Source: Pseudomonas denitrificans (nom. rej.) (GTDB taxonomy: Bacteria; Pseudomonadota; Gammaproteobacteria; Pseudomonadales; Pseudomonadaceae). From it: a stretch of 64,000 nucleotides of DNA. Shown piece by piece: positions 26,355 through 35,800 of this stretch. The notes below the pieces were generated by a model. It was not told the origin of the DNA. It did not search any database and saw only the letters and a program-made list of their open reading frames with translations. The DNA is taken from positions 496,001 through 560,000 of the forward strand of contig NZ_CP043626.1 of assembly GCF_008807415.1 (NCBI RefSeq), written 5' to 3'. The number at the start of each line of letters is the position of its first letter. Within the stretch, counting starts at the first letter, position 1. The translations under genes were made by a program, and so were the position numbers.

Positions 26355-27617
26355 ATGAATGCGATCCGTCGCCTGTCGGCCGCCATCTGTCTGTCCTCCT
26401 TCTGTCTCTCCCCCCTGCTGGCCCACGCCGGTGAAGTCGAAGTGCTGCACTGGTGGACTTCCCCCGGTGAGAAGCGCGCTGCCGAAACCCTGAAGAAACT
26501 CGTCGAAGCCAAGGGGCACACCTGGAAGGACTTCGCCGTCGCCGGTGGCGGTGGTGAAGCGGCCATGACCGTGCTGAAGACCCGCGCCGTCTCCGGCAAT
26601 CCGCCGGCCGCCGCGCAGATCAAGGGGCCGGACATCCAGGAGTGGGGCGAGCTGGGGCTGCTCGCCGACCTCAACGACGTCGCCGCCGAAGGCAAATGGG
26701 ACCAGCTGCTGCCGCCGCAGGTGGCGCAGATCATGAAGTACAAGGGCGACTACGTGGCCGTGCCGGTCAACGTGCACCGGGTGAACTGGCTGTACATCAA
26801 CCCGGAAGTCTTCAAGAAGGCCGGCGCCACGCCGCCGACCACCCTCGATGAATTCTTCGCCGCCGCCGACAAGCTCAAGGCCGCCGGCTTCACGGCGCTG
26901 GCCCACGGCAGCCAGCCCTGGCAGGACGGCACCCTGTTCGAGAACCTGGTGCTCAGCAAGATGGGCCCGGAGGGCTATCGCAAGGCCTTCGTCGAACTGG
27001 ACAAGGAAACCCTCACCGGCGCGCCGATGGCCGACGTCTTCGCCGCGCTGAAGAAGCTGCACGGCTACGTTGACGCCGACGCCGCCGGCCGCGAGTGGAA
27101 CGTCGCCACCGGCATGGTCATCAACGGCAAGGCCGGCATGCAGATCATGGGCGACTGGGCCAAGAGCGAGTTCACCGCCGCCGGCAAGGTGGCGGGCAAG
27201 GACTACCAGTGCCTGCCGTTCCCCGGCACGCAGAAGGCCTTCGACTACAACATCGATTCCCTGGTGATGTTCAAGCTGAGCAACGAGGAGAACCGCAAGG
27301 CCCAGGAAGACCTGGCGCGCGCGGTGCTCGACCCGTCCTTCCAGAAGGACTTCAGCCTGAACAAGGGCTCGATCCCGGTGCGCCTGGACGTCGACATGAC
27401 GCCCTTCGACAGCTGCGCCCAGCAGTCGATGAAGGACTTCAAGGCCGCCTCCGCCAGCGGCAACCTGGTGCCAAGCATGGCTCACAGCATGGCCGCCTCC
27501 AGCTATGTGCAGGGCGCGATCTTCGACGTGGTCACCAACTTCTTCAACGACCCCGCCGCCGACCCGCAGAAGGCCGCGCAGCAACTGGGCGCCGCCATCC
27601 AGGCCGCCGCGCAGTAA
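26355..27617 (+). CDS. gtsA: Glucose ABC transporter, substrate-binding protein
   Basis: 420 residues from the ATG at 26355 (AAGGTG upstream) with a signal peptide ending L-L-A-H-A-G. Family 1 solute-binding protein (MalE-like): [11 protein letters not shown] at the mature N-terminus, [19 protein letters not shown] and G-D-W-A-K motifs. Binds glucose in the periplasm for GtsBCD. A strong hairpin after its stop codon likely protects its mRNA so the binding protein is made in excess over the permeases. Confidence 0.93.
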   Translation: MNAIRRLSAAICLSSFCLSPLLAHAGEVEVLHWWTSPGEKRAAETLKKLVEAKGHTWKDFAVAGGGGEAAMTVLKTRAVSGNPPAAAQIKGPDIQEWGELGLLADLNDVAAEGKWDQLLPPQVAQIMKYKGDYVAVPVNVHRVNWLYINPEVFKKAGATPPTTLDEFFAAADKLKAAGFTALAHGSQPWQDGTLFENLVLSKMGPEGYRKAFVELDKETLTGAPMADVFAALKKLHGYVDADAAGREWNVATGMVINGKAGMQIMGDWAKSEFTAAGKVAGKDYQCLPFPGTQKAFDYNIDSLVMFKLSNEENRKAQEDLARAVLDPSFQKDFSLNKGSIPVRLDVDMTPFDSCAQQSMKDFKAASASGNLVPSMAHSMAASSYVQGAIFDVVTNFFNDPAADPQKAAQQLGAAIQAAAQ

Positions 27618-27624
27618 GGCGCTC

Positions 27625-27647
27625 GCCGGCTCCGTCGCGGAGCCGGC
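27625..27647 (+). terminator. Intercistronic hairpin gtsA-gtsB
   Basis: Perfect 10-bp stem GCCGGCTCCG / CGGAGCCGGC, loop of three. No T-run, so it is better read as a 3' stabiliser or partial attenuator that lowers permease expression relative to the binding protein. Confidence 0.6.
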
Positions 27648-27719
27648 CTCTCTCCCCAACTGAACGACTCCGGGCCGCCATGGCAGCCCGGGTGGGCTCA
27701 CTCATCCTCGAGAAAGCAG

Positions 27720-28646
27720 ATGGCGACCCGATCTCCGACTTTCACTCCCGCCGCCGCGCCCCGCGCTTCGCTGCTCGATGGCCTGCAGGCCTGGCTGCCG
27801 AAGCTGGTGCTGGCCCCGAGCATGCTCGTGGTGCTGGTCTGCGTTTACGGCTACATCGGCTGGACGCTGCTGCTGTCCTTCACCAACTCACGCTTCATGC
27901 CCGCCTACAGCTGGGCCGGGCTGAGCCAGTACCTGCGCCTGTGGGACAACGACCGCTGGTGGGTGGCGAGCAAGAACCTGCTGCTGTTCGGCGGCCTGTT
28001 CATCGGCGTCTGCCTGGTGCTCGGGGTGTTCCTCGCGGTGCTGCTGGACCAGCGCATCCGTCGCGAAGGCTTTATCCGCACGGTGTACCTGTACCCCATG
28101 GCGCTGTCCATGATCGTCACCGGCACCGCCTGGAAGTGGCTGCTCAACCCCGGCCTGGGCCTGGACAAGCTGCTGCGCGACTGGGGCTGGAGCGGCTTTC
28201 GCTTCGACTGGCTGGTGGACCCGGAGCGGGTGGTCTACTGCCTGGTGATCGCCGCCGTGTGGCAGGCCTCGGGCTTTGTCATGGCGCTGTTCCTCGCCGG
28301 TCTGCGCGGGGTCGACCCGGCCATTGTGCGCGCCGCCCAGGTGGACGGCGCGAGCCTGCCGACCATCTACCTGCGCATCGTCCTGCCGAGCCTGCGCCCG
28401 GTGTTCTTCAGCGCACTGATGATCCTCGCGCACATCGCCATCAAGAGCTTCGACCTGGTCGCCGCGATGACCGCCGGCGGCCCCGGCTACTCCTCCGACC
28501 TGCCGGCGATGTTCATGTATGCCCACACCTTCACCCGTGGCCAGATGGGCCTGGGCGCGGCCAGCGCGATGCTGATGCTGGGCGCCGTGCTGGCCATCGT
28601 CGTGCCGTACCTGTACTCCGAACTGCGAGGCAAGCGCCATGCATGA
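27720..28646 (+). CDS. gtsB: Glucose ABC transporter, permease
   Basis: 308 residues, six transmembrane helices, MalF/UgpA-like. The cytoplasmic EAA loop is A-A-Q-V-D-G-A-S-L-P-T-I-Y-L-R-I-V-L-P (~205-225), the contact for the ATPase GtsD. Overlaps gtsC by eight bases. Confidence 0.93.
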   Translation: MATRSPTFTPAAAPRASLLDGLQAWLPKLVLAPSMLVVLVCVYGYIGWTLLLSFTNSRFMPAYSWAGLSQYLRLWDNDRWWVASKNLLLFGGLFIGVCLVLGVFLAVLLDQRIRREGFIRTVYLYPMALSMIVTGTAWKWLLNPGLGLDKLLRDWGWSGFRFDWLVDPERVVYCLVIAAVWQASGFVMALFLAGLRGVDPAIVRAAQVDGASLPTIYLRIVLPSLRPVFFSALMILAHIAIKSFDLVAAMTAGGPGYSSDLPAMFMYAHTFTRGQMGLGAASAMLMLGAVLAIVVPYLYSELRGKRHA

Positions 28647-29484
28647 CTCGACCCTGAAACCGTCGTTCAGCCTGAGCCGCCTGGCGGTGCACGCGACCCT
28701 CTGGGGCGCCGTGGCGCTGTACGTGATCCCGCTGCTGGTGATGCTGCTGACCAGCTTCAAGTCGCCCGAGGACATCCGTAACAGCAACCTGCTGGCGCTG
28801 CCGGATGTGTTCACCGCGATCGGCTGGGTGAAAGCCTGGGGCGCAGTGGGCGACTACTTCTGGAACTCGGTGAAGATCACCGTGCCGGGCGTGCTGATCT
28901 CCACCTTCATCGGCGCCATGAACGGCTACGTGCTGTCGATGTGGCGCTTCCGCGGTTCGCAGCTGTTCTTCGGCGCGCTGCTGTTCGGCTGCTTCCTGCC
29001 GTTCCAGGTCATCCTCCTGCCGATGTCCTTCACCCTCGGCAAGCTCGGCCTGGCCAACACCACCACCGGCCTGGTGATGGTGCACTGCATCTACGGCCTG
29101 GCCTTCACCACGTTGTTCTTCCGCAACTACTTCGTGGCGATCCCGGATGCGCTGGTGAAGGCCGCGCGCCTGGACGGCGCAGGGTTCTTCACCATCTTCC
29201 TGCGCATCCTGATGCCGATGTCCACGCCGATCGTGATGGTCTGCCTGATCTGGCAGTTCACCCAGATCTGGAACGATTTCCTCTTCGGAGTGGTGTTCGC
29301 CAGCGGCGATGCTCAGCCCATCACCGTGGCGCTGAACAACCTGGTGAACATCAGCACGGGCGTGAAGGAATACAACGTCGACATGGCGGCCGCGATGATC
29401 GCGGCGCTGCCCACGCTGGTGGTCTACGTACTGGCCGGCAAGTACTTCGTGCGCGGGCTCACTGCCGGCGCCGTCAAAGGTTGA
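28639..29484 (+). CDS. gtsC: Glucose ABC transporter, permease
   Basis: 281 residues, six transmembrane helices, MalG-like. EAA loop A-A-R-L-D-G-A-G-F-F-T-I-F-L-R-I-L-M-P (~173-192). Pairs with GtsB to form the inner-membrane channel. Starts inside gtsB and ends 11 bp before gtsD. Confidence 0.93.
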   Translation: MHDSTLKPSFSLSRLAVHATLWGAVALYVIPLLVMLLTSFKSPEDIRNSNLLALPDVFTAIGWVKAWGAVGDYFWNSVKITVPGVLISTFIGAMNGYVLSMWRFRGSQLFFGALLFGCFLPFQVILLPMSFTLGKLGLANTTTGLVMVHCIYGLAFTTLFFRNYFVAIPDALVKAARLDGAGFFTIFLRILMPMSTPIVMVCLIWQFTQIWNDFLFGVVFASGDAQPITVALNNLVNISTGVKEYNVDMAAAMIAALPTLVVYVLAGKYFVRGLTAGAVKG

Positions 29485-29495
29485 GGTAAGCACCG

Positions 29496-30656
29496 ATGTC
29501 CACCCTTGAACTGCACAACCTGCACAAGTCCTACGGCGCAGGCCTGGCGGACACCCTGAAGTCGATCAACCTGTCGATCGACTCGGGCGAGTTCCTGATC
29601 CTGGTCGGCCCTTCGGGCTGCGGCAAATCCACCCTGATGAACTGCATCGCCGGGCTGGAGAACGTCACCGGCGGCGCTATCCTGGTGGACGGCCAGGACA
29701 TCAGCGGCATGAGCCCGAAGGACCGCGACATCGCCATGGTGTTCCAGTCCTACGCGCTGTACCCGACCATGAGCGTGCGCGAGAACATCGCCTTCGGCCT
29801 GAAAATCCGCAAGCTGCCGAAAACCGAGATCGACGCCGAGGTGGCTCGCGTGGCCAAGCTCTTGCAGATCGAGCACCTGCTCGAACGCAAGCCCTCGCAG
29901 CTTTCCGGCGGCCAGCAGCAGCGCGTGGCCATGGGCCGGGCGCTGGCGCGGCGGCCGAAGATCTACCTGTTCGACGAACCGCTGTCGAACCTCGACGCCA
30001 AGCTGCGCGTGGAGATGCGCACCGAGATCAAGCTGATGCACCAGCGCCTGAAGACCACCACGGTGTACGTGACCCATGACCAGATCGAGGCCATGACCCT
30101 GGGTGACAAGGTGGCGGTGATGAAGGACGGCATCGTCCAGCAATTCGGCACACCGCAGCAGATCTACAACGACCCGGCGAACCTGTTCGTCGCCAGCTTC
30201 ATCGGTTCGCCGCCGATGAACTTCATCCCGCTCAAGGTCCAGCAGCAGGGCGGCCGGCTGGTCGGCCTGCTGGATAGCGGCCAGGACCGCTGCGAGCTGC
30301 CGCTGCAACTGGAGGCCGGGCTGATCGAGGGCCGCGAGCTGATCCTCGGCGTGCGCCCGGAACAGGTGCAGCTGGCCAGCGATGGCGCCAACGATCCCAG
30401 CGACCTGCGCGCCGAGGTCGAGGTGGTCGAGCCCACCGGCCCGGACACCCTGGCCTTCGTCACGCTCAATGGCGCCAAGGTCTGCTGCCGCCTCGCACCG
30501 GACCAGGCGCCCCAGCCGGGCGCGTTCCTGCAGCTGCGCTTCGATCCTTCCCGCGCGCTGCTGTTCGACGCGCAGAGCGGCGAGCGCCTGCGCGCCGAGC
30601 CGCGCGGCGACGGCGCGAACAAGGTGACGCCGCTGGCCCGCCAGAAGCATTCCTGA
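29496..30656 (+). CDS. gtsD: Glucose ABC transporter, ATP-binding subunit
   Basis: 386 residues of the MalK/UgpC/MsmX class. Walker [10 protein letters not shown] (~36-44), Q-loop V-F-Q-S-Y-A-L-Y-P, signature L-S-G-G-Q-Q-Q-R, Walker B I-Y-L-F-D-E-P-L, switch H in V-T-H-D-Q. The C-terminal ~150 residues form the TOBE/OB regulatory domain (E-V-V-E-P-T-G). Energises glucose import by GtsABC. Confidence 0.95.
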   Translation: MSTLELHNLHKSYGAGLADTLKSINLSIDSGEFLILVGPSGCGKSTLMNCIAGLENVTGGAILVDGQDISGMSPKDRDIAMVFQSYALYPTMSVRENIAFGLKIRKLPKTEIDAEVARVAKLLQIEHLLERKPSQLSGGQQQRVAMGRALARRPKIYLFDEPLSNLDAKLRVEMRTEIKLMHQRLKTTTVYVTHDQIEAMTLGDKVAVMKDGIVQQFGTPQQIYNDPANLFVASFIGSPPMNFIPLKVQQQGGRLVGLLDSGQDRCELPLQLEAGLIEGRELILGVRPEQVQLASDGANDPSDLRAEVEVVEPTGPDTLAFVTLNGAKVCCRLAPDQAPQPGAFLQLRFDPSRALLFDAQSGERLRAEPRGDGANKVTPLARQKHS

Positions 30657-30708
30657 AACACCCCTGCCTGTAACTACGCTAGAAACCAAGACAACGAGGA
30701 CGCTGGAG

Positions 30709-32067
30709 ATGCACAAGAACAACAAGAACCGGCCTGCAGCACGAACCCTGGGCTGCCTGCTCGCACTGGGTTGCGCGGGCAACGTCGCGCATGCCGCCGA
30801 TGCCTTCTCATCCGAGTCCAAGTGGGGCCTGGGTGACTGGGGCGGCAAGCGCACCGAGCTGCTGGAGAAGGGCTACGACTTCAAGCTCGACTACGTCGGC
30901 GAGGCCGCCAGCAACCTGGGCGGCGGCTACGACCAGCACACCACGGCGCGCTACTCCGACCAGTTCGCCCTCGGCACCCACCTGGACCTGCAGAAGATCC
31001 TCGGCTGGGATGCCACCGAGTTCCAGCTGACGGTCACCGAGCGTAGCGGCCGCAACCTCTCCAACGACCGCATCAGCGACCCGCGCGCCGGGCAGTTCAG
31101 CTCGGTGCAGGAAGTCTGGGGCCGTGGCCAGACCTGGCGCCTGACGCAGATGTGGATCAAGCAGCAGTACTTCGATGGCGCGCTGGACGTGAAAGTCGGC
31201 CGCTTCGGCGAGGGCGAGGACTTCAACAGCTTCCCCTGCGATTTCCAGAACCTGGCCTTCTGCGGCTCGCAGGTGGGCAACTGGGTCGGCGGCATCTGGT
31301 ACAACTGGCCGGTCAGCCAGTGGGCGGCCCGCGTGAAGTGGAACTTCAACGACGAGTGGTACGCCCAGGTCGGCGCGTACAACCAGAACCCGTCGAACCT
31401 GGAAACCGGCAACGGCTTCAAGCTCAACGGCAGCGGCACCAAGGGCACCATCCTGCCGGTGGAGCTGGTGTGGATGCCCAAGGTCGGCGCCCAGCAACTG
31501 CCCGGCGAATACCGCCTGGGCTACTACTACAGCACGGCCGAGGCCGACGACGTGTACGACGACGTCAACGGCAACCCGCAGGCGCTCACCGGCGAGCCGG
31601 CCAAGACCCACAGCGGCAAGCACGGCTGGTGGGTGGTGGCGCAGCAGCAGGTCACCGCCCATGACGGCGACACTTCGCGCGGCCTGAGCCTGTTCGCCAA
31701 CTTCACCGTGCACGACAAGGCCACCAACACCGTCGACAACTACCAGCAGCTCGGCGTGGTCTACAAGGGCCCGTTCGACGCGCGGCCCAAGGACGACATC
31801 GGCTTCGGCGTGGCGCGCATCCACCTCAACGACGACGTGCAGGATCGCCAGCGCCTGGTTAACCAGGTCAACGGCATCGACGACTACGACAACCCGCTGT
31901 ACCAGCCCATCCAGGACACCGAGTACAACGCCGAGCTGTACTACGGCGTGCATGTGACCAATTGGCTCACCGTGCGGCCGAACCTGCAGTACATCCGCCA
32001 TCCGGGCGGCGTGGACGAGGTCAACAACGCCGTGGTGGCCGGCCTGAAGATCCAGTCCAGTTTCTGA
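30709..32067 (+). CDS. oprB: Carbohydrate-selective porin OprB
   Basis: 452 residues with a signal peptide ending H-A-A-D-A. Outer-membrane beta-barrel with alternating aromatic strands, the family stretch W-G-L-G-D-W-G-G-K-R-T near the mature start, and a C-terminal Phe (I-Q-S-S-F) for BAM recognition. Allows glucose and related sugars into the periplasm. Last gene of the gts operon, followed by a good terminator. Confidence 0.95.
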   Translation: MHKNNKNRPAARTLGCLLALGCAGNVAHAADAFSSESKWGLGDWGGKRTELLEKGYDFKLDYVGEAASNLGGGYDQHTTARYSDQFALGTHLDLQKILGWDATEFQLTVTERSGRNLSNDRISDPRAGQFSSVQEVWGRGQTWRLTQMWIKQQYFDGALDVKVGRFGEGEDFNSFPCDFQNLAFCGSQVGNWVGGIWYNWPVSQWAARVKWNFNDEWYAQVGAYNQNPSNLETGNGFKLNGSGTKGTILPVELVWMPKVGAQQLPGEYRLGYYYSTAEADDVYDDVNGNPQALTGEPAKTHSGKHGWWVVAQQQVTAHDGDTSRGLSLFANFTVHDKATNTVDNYQQLGVVYKGPFDARPKDDIGFGVARIHLNDDVQDRQRLVNQVNGIDDYDNPLYQPIQDTEYNAELYYGVHVTNWLTVRPNLQYIRHPGGVDEVNNAVVAGLKIQSSF

Positions 32068-32087
32068 TTGCTCCCTGGTGCGAACCT

Positions 32088-32114
32088 GGCCCGTCCTTGC
32101 GACGGGCCTTTTTT
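32088..32114 (+). terminator. Rho-independent terminator after oprB
   Basis: 8-bp stem GGCCCGTC / GACGGGCC, 5-base loop, followed directly by TTTTTT. Confidence 0.9.
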
Positions 32115-32177
32115 CATTGGCGCGGGCGCTGCGCGTGACTAGGCTTTGCGGTTAGAATCGCCGCCTTTTCTGTAAGA

Positions 32178-32192
32178 TGTAGTGAAACTACA
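32178..32192. promoter_or_regulatory. Palindromic operator TGTAGT-GAA-ACTACA
   Basis: A 15-bp inverted repeat upstream of the mutarotase gene. The TGTARTNNNAYTACA form resembles HexR sites described in other gammaproteobacteria and would tie the gene to sugar-phosphate levels. It overlaps the GTG at 32182, arguing against that codon as the start. Confidence 0.5.
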
Positions 32193-32247
32193 GAGATCTT
32201 CACGCCCCGGAATGTCCGGGCAGGGATTGGATCAGGACATCCGGACA

Positions 32248-33084
32248 ATGCTCGAGCATCCGCTGCAGCGCTTTTTTCATTCCATGCGGGGCAAGCGCCC
32301 CTTCGACTGGGTGCGCTTCCAGCGTCGCGACCTGCTGCTCATTGATCACCCGCAATGCCAGGCGGTGTTCAGCCGCCAGGGCGCGCAGCTGCTGCACTTC
32401 CAGCCGCGCGGCGCGCGCCCGCTGCTGTGGTGTTCGAGCCAGTGGCCGAGCCTGAGCACGGCGCCGATCCGCGGTGGTATTCCGGTCTGCTGGCCCTGGT
32501 TCGGCAGCCACCCGGTGGAAGCCGACTGGCCGCAGCACGGCTGGGCGCGCCAGCGCGAGTGGCGCATGCTCGATGCCTGGGCCGACGACAGCAAGGTGGT
32601 GGTCAGCTGGCAGCTGGACATCGAGGACTGGCATGTGCGCCTGGAAGCGCGCCTGGGCCAGGACCTGGACATCGAACTCTCCAGCTACCACGAGGATGAC
32701 AGCGACTGTCTCTTCAGCTTCGCCCTGCAGCCTTACTGGCGCGTGGGTTCGCTGCGCCGCTCGGTGGTCCATGGGATGGAGCTGGACGGCAAGGCCAGCG
32801 GCCTGCCCAACACCTGGGCTCCCCGTGGCGCGGTCAAGCAGGTGCTCTACAACACCGGTTCCCTGGTGCTGGAGGATGCCGGCTGGCAGCGGCGCCTGCG
32901 CATCGACAAGAACACCAGCGCCGGCAGCGTCATCTGGCACCCCGGCAGCCGCGCGGTGGAGCAGGTGGAGCCGGGTGAAGCGGAGCGCTTCCTGTGCATC
33001 GGCGCCGCCGGCTATCGCGCCGGCGGGCTGATTCTCGCCCAGGGCGAGCGGATGCTGCTGAATCTGCGCGCGGGATTGATCTGA
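32248..33084 (+). CDS. D-hexose-6-phosphate mutarotase (YeaD family)
   Basis: 278 residues from the ATG at 32248 (AGGA upstream); a GTG at 32182 would start inside an operator. Aldose-1-epimerase-like fold, with G-G-I-P-V-C-W-P-W-F-G and H-G-W-A-R-x-R-E-W motifs and a His/Asp pair typical of glucose-6-phosphate 1-epimerases. It interconverts alpha and beta glucose-6-phosphate ahead of Zwf. In related pseudomonads hexR-zwf-pgl-eda follow; here they do not. Confidence 0.88.
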   Translation: MLEHPLQRFFHSMRGKRPFDWVRFQRRDLLLIDHPQCQAVFSRQGAQLLHFQPRGARPLLWCSSQWPSLSTAPIRGGIPVCWPWFGSHPVEADWPQHGWARQREWRMLDAWADDSKVVVSWQLDIEDWHVRLEARLGQDLDIELSSYHEDDSDCLFSFALQPYWRVGSLRRSVVHGMELDGKASGLPNTWAPRGAVKQVLYNTGSLVLEDAGWQRRLRIDKNTSAGSVIWHPGSRAVEQVEPGEAERFLCIGAAGYRAGGLILAQGERMLLNLRAGLI

Positions 33085-33132
33085 TCAGGATTGGTGTCGC
33101 GCCCCCTACCTGGGGAGCGTAGGAACACACTT

Positions 33133-33180
33133 GTAGGAGCGGGCCATGCCCGCGATCGCGCGCATGGCGCGCTCCTGCAG
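33133..33180. repeat. REP element
   Basis: GTAGGAGCGGGCCATGCCCG-CGATCGCGCGCATGGCGCGCTCCTGCA: a full REP with inverted ends, between the mutarotase gene and the small basic protein gene. A near-identical copy is at 45193-45241. Confidence 0.85.
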
Positions 33181-33245
33181 AGTCTCGGGGAGAGAGGTGA
33201 GCGGACAGCCTCACCGAGGCCATCCGCAGGACGAGGGGCGCGCCC

Positions 33246-33374
33246 TCAGGACGGTTGCTGCGGAGTACCCAGCAGCGACTTGCCGGTTTTCTTCTGCCGC
33301 TTGGCCATGCGTTTTTCGTGCGCGGTTTTCAGCGGCTTCTTCTTCGCCTGTTTCTTCGCGTCGAGACCTTTCAC
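33246..33374 (-). CDS. Small, Lys-rich basic protein (42 aa)
   Basis: GTG start at 33374 with an excellent GGAGG eight bases upstream. The product M-K-G-L-D-A-K-K-Q-A-K-K-K-P-L-K-T-A... is about one-third Lys/Arg, with E-K-R-M-A-K-R-Q-K-K-T-G-K in the middle; a single charged helix is likely. Such peptides recur in Pseudomonas without a known role; nucleic-acid binding is a guess. Missed by longer-ORF criteria; supported by the ribosome site and coding composition. Confidence 0.65.
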   Translation of the reverse strand: MKGLDAKKQAKKKPLKTAHEKRMAKRQKKTGKSLLGTPQQPS

Positions 33375-33448
33375 GAGCCTGTCCTCCAACGGGACGCCCT
33401 CGGGCCGAGAGCTGACTGCTTCAGCATAGTCCCGTGGCAGGCGGCTGT

Positions 33449-33637
33449 TCAGCCGGCGGTCAGGCGCTCCAGCTCGCGGCGCACCATGTTGGCGTAGTGC
33501 GGCGGGCTCAGCCGGTACAGCTCGCCGGCCACCCAGGGCAGCCAGCGGGCGCCGAGCTGGTCGCGTTCGGCCAGCAGGCGCCGGGCTTCGGCTTCGGCGC
33601 GCTGGGCGTTTTCCTGGTGGTAGTCGGCACGGCTCAT
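33449..33637 (-). CDS. Small conserved protein (62 aa)
   Basis: M-S-R-A-D-Y-H-Q-E-N-A-Q-R-A-E-A-E-A-R-R... then a Leu/Arg-rich stretch to L-E-R-L-T-A-G. Soluble, helical, without known domain. It lies directly after the periplasmic protein gene (21 bp) in the same direction, probably one transcript. Function unknown. Confidence 0.65.
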   Translation of the reverse strand: MSRADYHQENAQRAEAEARRLLAERDQLGARWLPWVAGELYRLSPPHYANMVRRELERLTAG

Positions 33638-33658
33638 CGGCGGTTCTTCGGTGCAACG

Positions 33659-34096
33659 TCAGGTCTTGGCGCAGCTCAGGGTCTGCGGATCAATGGTGAT
33701 GCTGGCCAGCGGCTTGGCGTCGCTGCCGGCGTACTCGTGGGTGACGCTCAGGTGGTGCTCGCGGAAGCGCTGCAGCAGGTCGGGCTGCTCGCAGGTGGTG
33801 CCTTCGAGCTGCTTCTTCAGCCCGTTCTCGAACTTGGCGCGGGCACCCAGGTCCATGGCGTCCAGGCGCAGGTTGGAGATGGCGTAGCGGTAATACAGCA
33901 TCTTCTTCGCCGGGTCGAGCTGCACGCTGTTGAGGGTGGTCACCTTGTCTACCTGGCGTGGCAGGTTGGACTTGGTCACCTGGTCGAAATAGTCCGCCGA
34001 TTCCTTGAGGAATTTCGCTTCTTCGGGAGTGTCTTCGGCGTGGACGGCAAGGCTGGTGAGCAACAGGAAGGGCAGGGCGAGACGGGCAAACGGCAT
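33659..34096 (-). CDS. Periplasmic protein of unknown function
   Basis: 145 residues from the ATG at 34096, with signal peptide M-P-F-A-R-L-A-L-P-F-L-L-L-T-S-L-A-V-H-A. Mature part is soluble with two Cys (C-E-Q near 115 and L-S-C-A-K at the end) that may form a disulfide. K-M-L-Y-Y-R-Y-A-I is typical of a Pseudomonas family of small secreted proteins without assigned role. Confidence 0.75.
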   Translation of the reverse strand: MPFARLALPFLLLTSLAVHAEDTPEEAKFLKESADYFDQVTKSNLPRQVDKVTTLNSVQLDPAKKMLYYRYAISNLRLDAMDLGARAKFENGLKKQLEGTTCEQPDLLQRFREHHLSVTHEYAGSDAKPLASITIDPQTLSCAKT

Positions 34097-34303
34097 GGGA
34101 GATTCCTGTACGGCTGATGGGGTTGGCTCAGTAGGTGCGACCGCCGGAAAGCGGGCTGGGTTCGGCCGGGAGTGTCGTGACGGCACGCATGGTCAGTGAG
34201 TGTAGAGCACCACCAGCGGCTGGCTTCTCGCAGGGCGATTCTTTTGCGAGTAGGCTTGCCCCCGTTCTTTCCTCCACCTTTTCCGCAGGTCCGCAGTCCC
34301 GCC

Positions 34304-34738
34304 ATGATCGAACTGACCCAGGTCGACCTCCGCACCGATCCCGCCGCGCAGCGCGTGGTGAAGGACGAAACCGTCACCGTCGAATTCGCTGCGGTGGCCG
34401 GCGAATTGATGAGCCTCGAAGGCCCGAACCTTTATGCAGTCGGCGACGCGATCATCAGCGGCGCGACCGGCGAGCGCTGGGTCGTTTCCCGCGAGCGCTT
34501 CGATCCGAAGTACCGGCCCGCCGAAGCCGCGCTCACCCACGGCGAGCCGGGTGCCTACCGCAACATCCCCAGCCCGGTGCTGGCCCGGCGCATGGACGAA
34601 CCCTTCACCCTGCTGCGCTCGGCCGGTGGCGACCGCCTCACCGGTGCCCCTGGCGACTGGGTCATGCAATACGCCCCCGGCGACTACGGCGTAGTGAAGG
34701 CCGAGCGCTTCGCCAAGGTCTATCGCCTGGCCGACTGA
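34304..34738 (+). CDS. PGDYG-domain protein
   Basis: 144 residues from the ATG at 34304. The C-terminal half contains the signature Y-A-P-G-D-Y-G-V-V-K-A-E-R-F-x-x-x-Y, and a related P-G-D-W-V-M-Q just before it. PGDYG proteins are small bacterial proteins of unknown function. Transcribed divergently from the periplasmic protein and toward yihY. Confidence 0.75.
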   Translation: MIELTQVDLRTDPAAQRVVKDETVTVEFAAVAGELMSLEGPNLYAVGDAIISGATGERWVVSRERFDPKYRPAEAALTHGEPGAYRNIPSPVLARRMDEPFTLLRSAGGDRLTGAPGDWVMQYAPGDYGVVKAERFAKVYRLAD

Positions 34739-34894
34739 AACCGCCCCCGCACTGGCTTCCACGCCTCGCCAGCGGCTATGGTCTGTGCTGGCGGGCGCTC
34801 TGCGTCGCGCTTTTGTTGCAACTTTGCCGGCGTTGCGCAGGTCCACCCTGCAGCCCGCTGGCGAGCGGGACGCTCATCGGGAGGACGGTGCGGG

Positions 34895-35800
34895 ATGCGA
34901 TTCATGGACATGCGCGGGCTCAGTCTGGGGCCCTGGAAGCTGATCAGCCTGACGGTGAAGGAGTTCCTCGACGACGAGATGCCCACCTATGCCGCCGCGC
35001 TGGCGTACCAGGGGCTGTTCTCGCTGTTTCCCTTCCTGCTGTTCCTTATCGCGCTGCTGGGCTTCCTGCACCTGCCGGAGTTCTTCGACTTCCTCCGCCA
35101 GCAGGCCGACTACGTGCTGCCGGCGCAGGCGCTGGATCAGGTCAACCCGGTCATCGACCAGTTGCAGCAGCGCCAGGGCGGGCTGCTGTCCATCGGTATC
35201 GTGGTGGCGCTGTGGTCGTCCTCGGCGGCGGTGCGTTCGCTGATGATCGCGCTCAACGCCGCCTACGACGTGCGCGAGGCGCGCCCGGCGTGGAAGCGCA
35301 TCCCGCTGTCGCTGTTCTACACCTTCGGCCTGGTGGCGATGCTGATGCTGATCGCCGCGCTGATGATCCTCGGGCCCCAGGTGATGGGCTGGATCGCCGC
35401 CAAGGTGGGCCTGGAGGACTTCGTGGTGATCCTCTGGAGCATCCTGCGCTGGCCGGTGATCGTGCTGCTGATGATGATGGCGGTGGCGATCATCTACTAC
35501 GTCACGCCCAACGTGCAGCAGAAATTCCGCTTTATCACCCCCGGTTCGGTGCTCGCCGTGGTGCTGTGGATTTCCGCGTCGCTGGGGTTCGGTTACTACG
35601 TGAAGAACTTCGCCGACTACAACGCCATGTACGGCAGCGTCGGGGCGATCATCGTGCTGCTGCTGTACTTCTACATTTCGTCTGCGGTGCTGCTGCTGGG
35701 CGCGGAACTCAATGCGGTGATCGAGCACCATCTGCCCCACGGCAAGGACGAGGGCGAGAAGACCTTCGAGCAGGCCGCTCCGGCGCCCGATGAGGGCTAG
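34895..35800 (+). CDS. YihY/BrkB family inner-membrane protein
   Basis: 301 residues from the ATG at 34895 with GGGAGG upstream; six transmembrane helices. Family hallmarks: A-A-L-A-Y-Q-G-L-F-S-L-F-P-F-L-L-F (~36-52), W-S-S-S-A-A-V-R-S-L-M-I-A-L-N-x-A-Y and Y-G-S-V-G-A-I-I-V-L-L-L-Y-F-Y near the end. Formerly called ribonuclease BN; transport or lipid function is suspected. Convergent with the lipoprotein gene; the two stop codons share a CTAG. Confidence 0.88.
   Translation: MRFMDMRGLSLGPWKLISLTVKEFLDDEMPTYAAALAYQGLFSLFPFLLFLIALLGFLHLPEFFDFLRQQADYVLPAQALDQVNPVIDQLQQRQGGLLSIGIVVALWSSSAAVRSLMIALNAAYDVREARPAWKRIPLSLFYTFGLVAMLMLIAALMILGPQVMGWIAAKVGLEDFVVILWSILRWPVIVLLMMMAVAIIYYVTPNVQQKFRFITPGSVLAVVLWISASLGFGYYVKNFADYNAMYGSVGAIIVLLLYFYISSAVLLLGAELNAVIEHHLPHGKDEGEKTFEQAAPAPDEG

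Noticed and set aside
32182..32247. GTG at 32182 as start of the mutarotase
   Set aside because: The codon lies inside a palindromic operator and has no ribosome site; the ATG at 32248 fits better.
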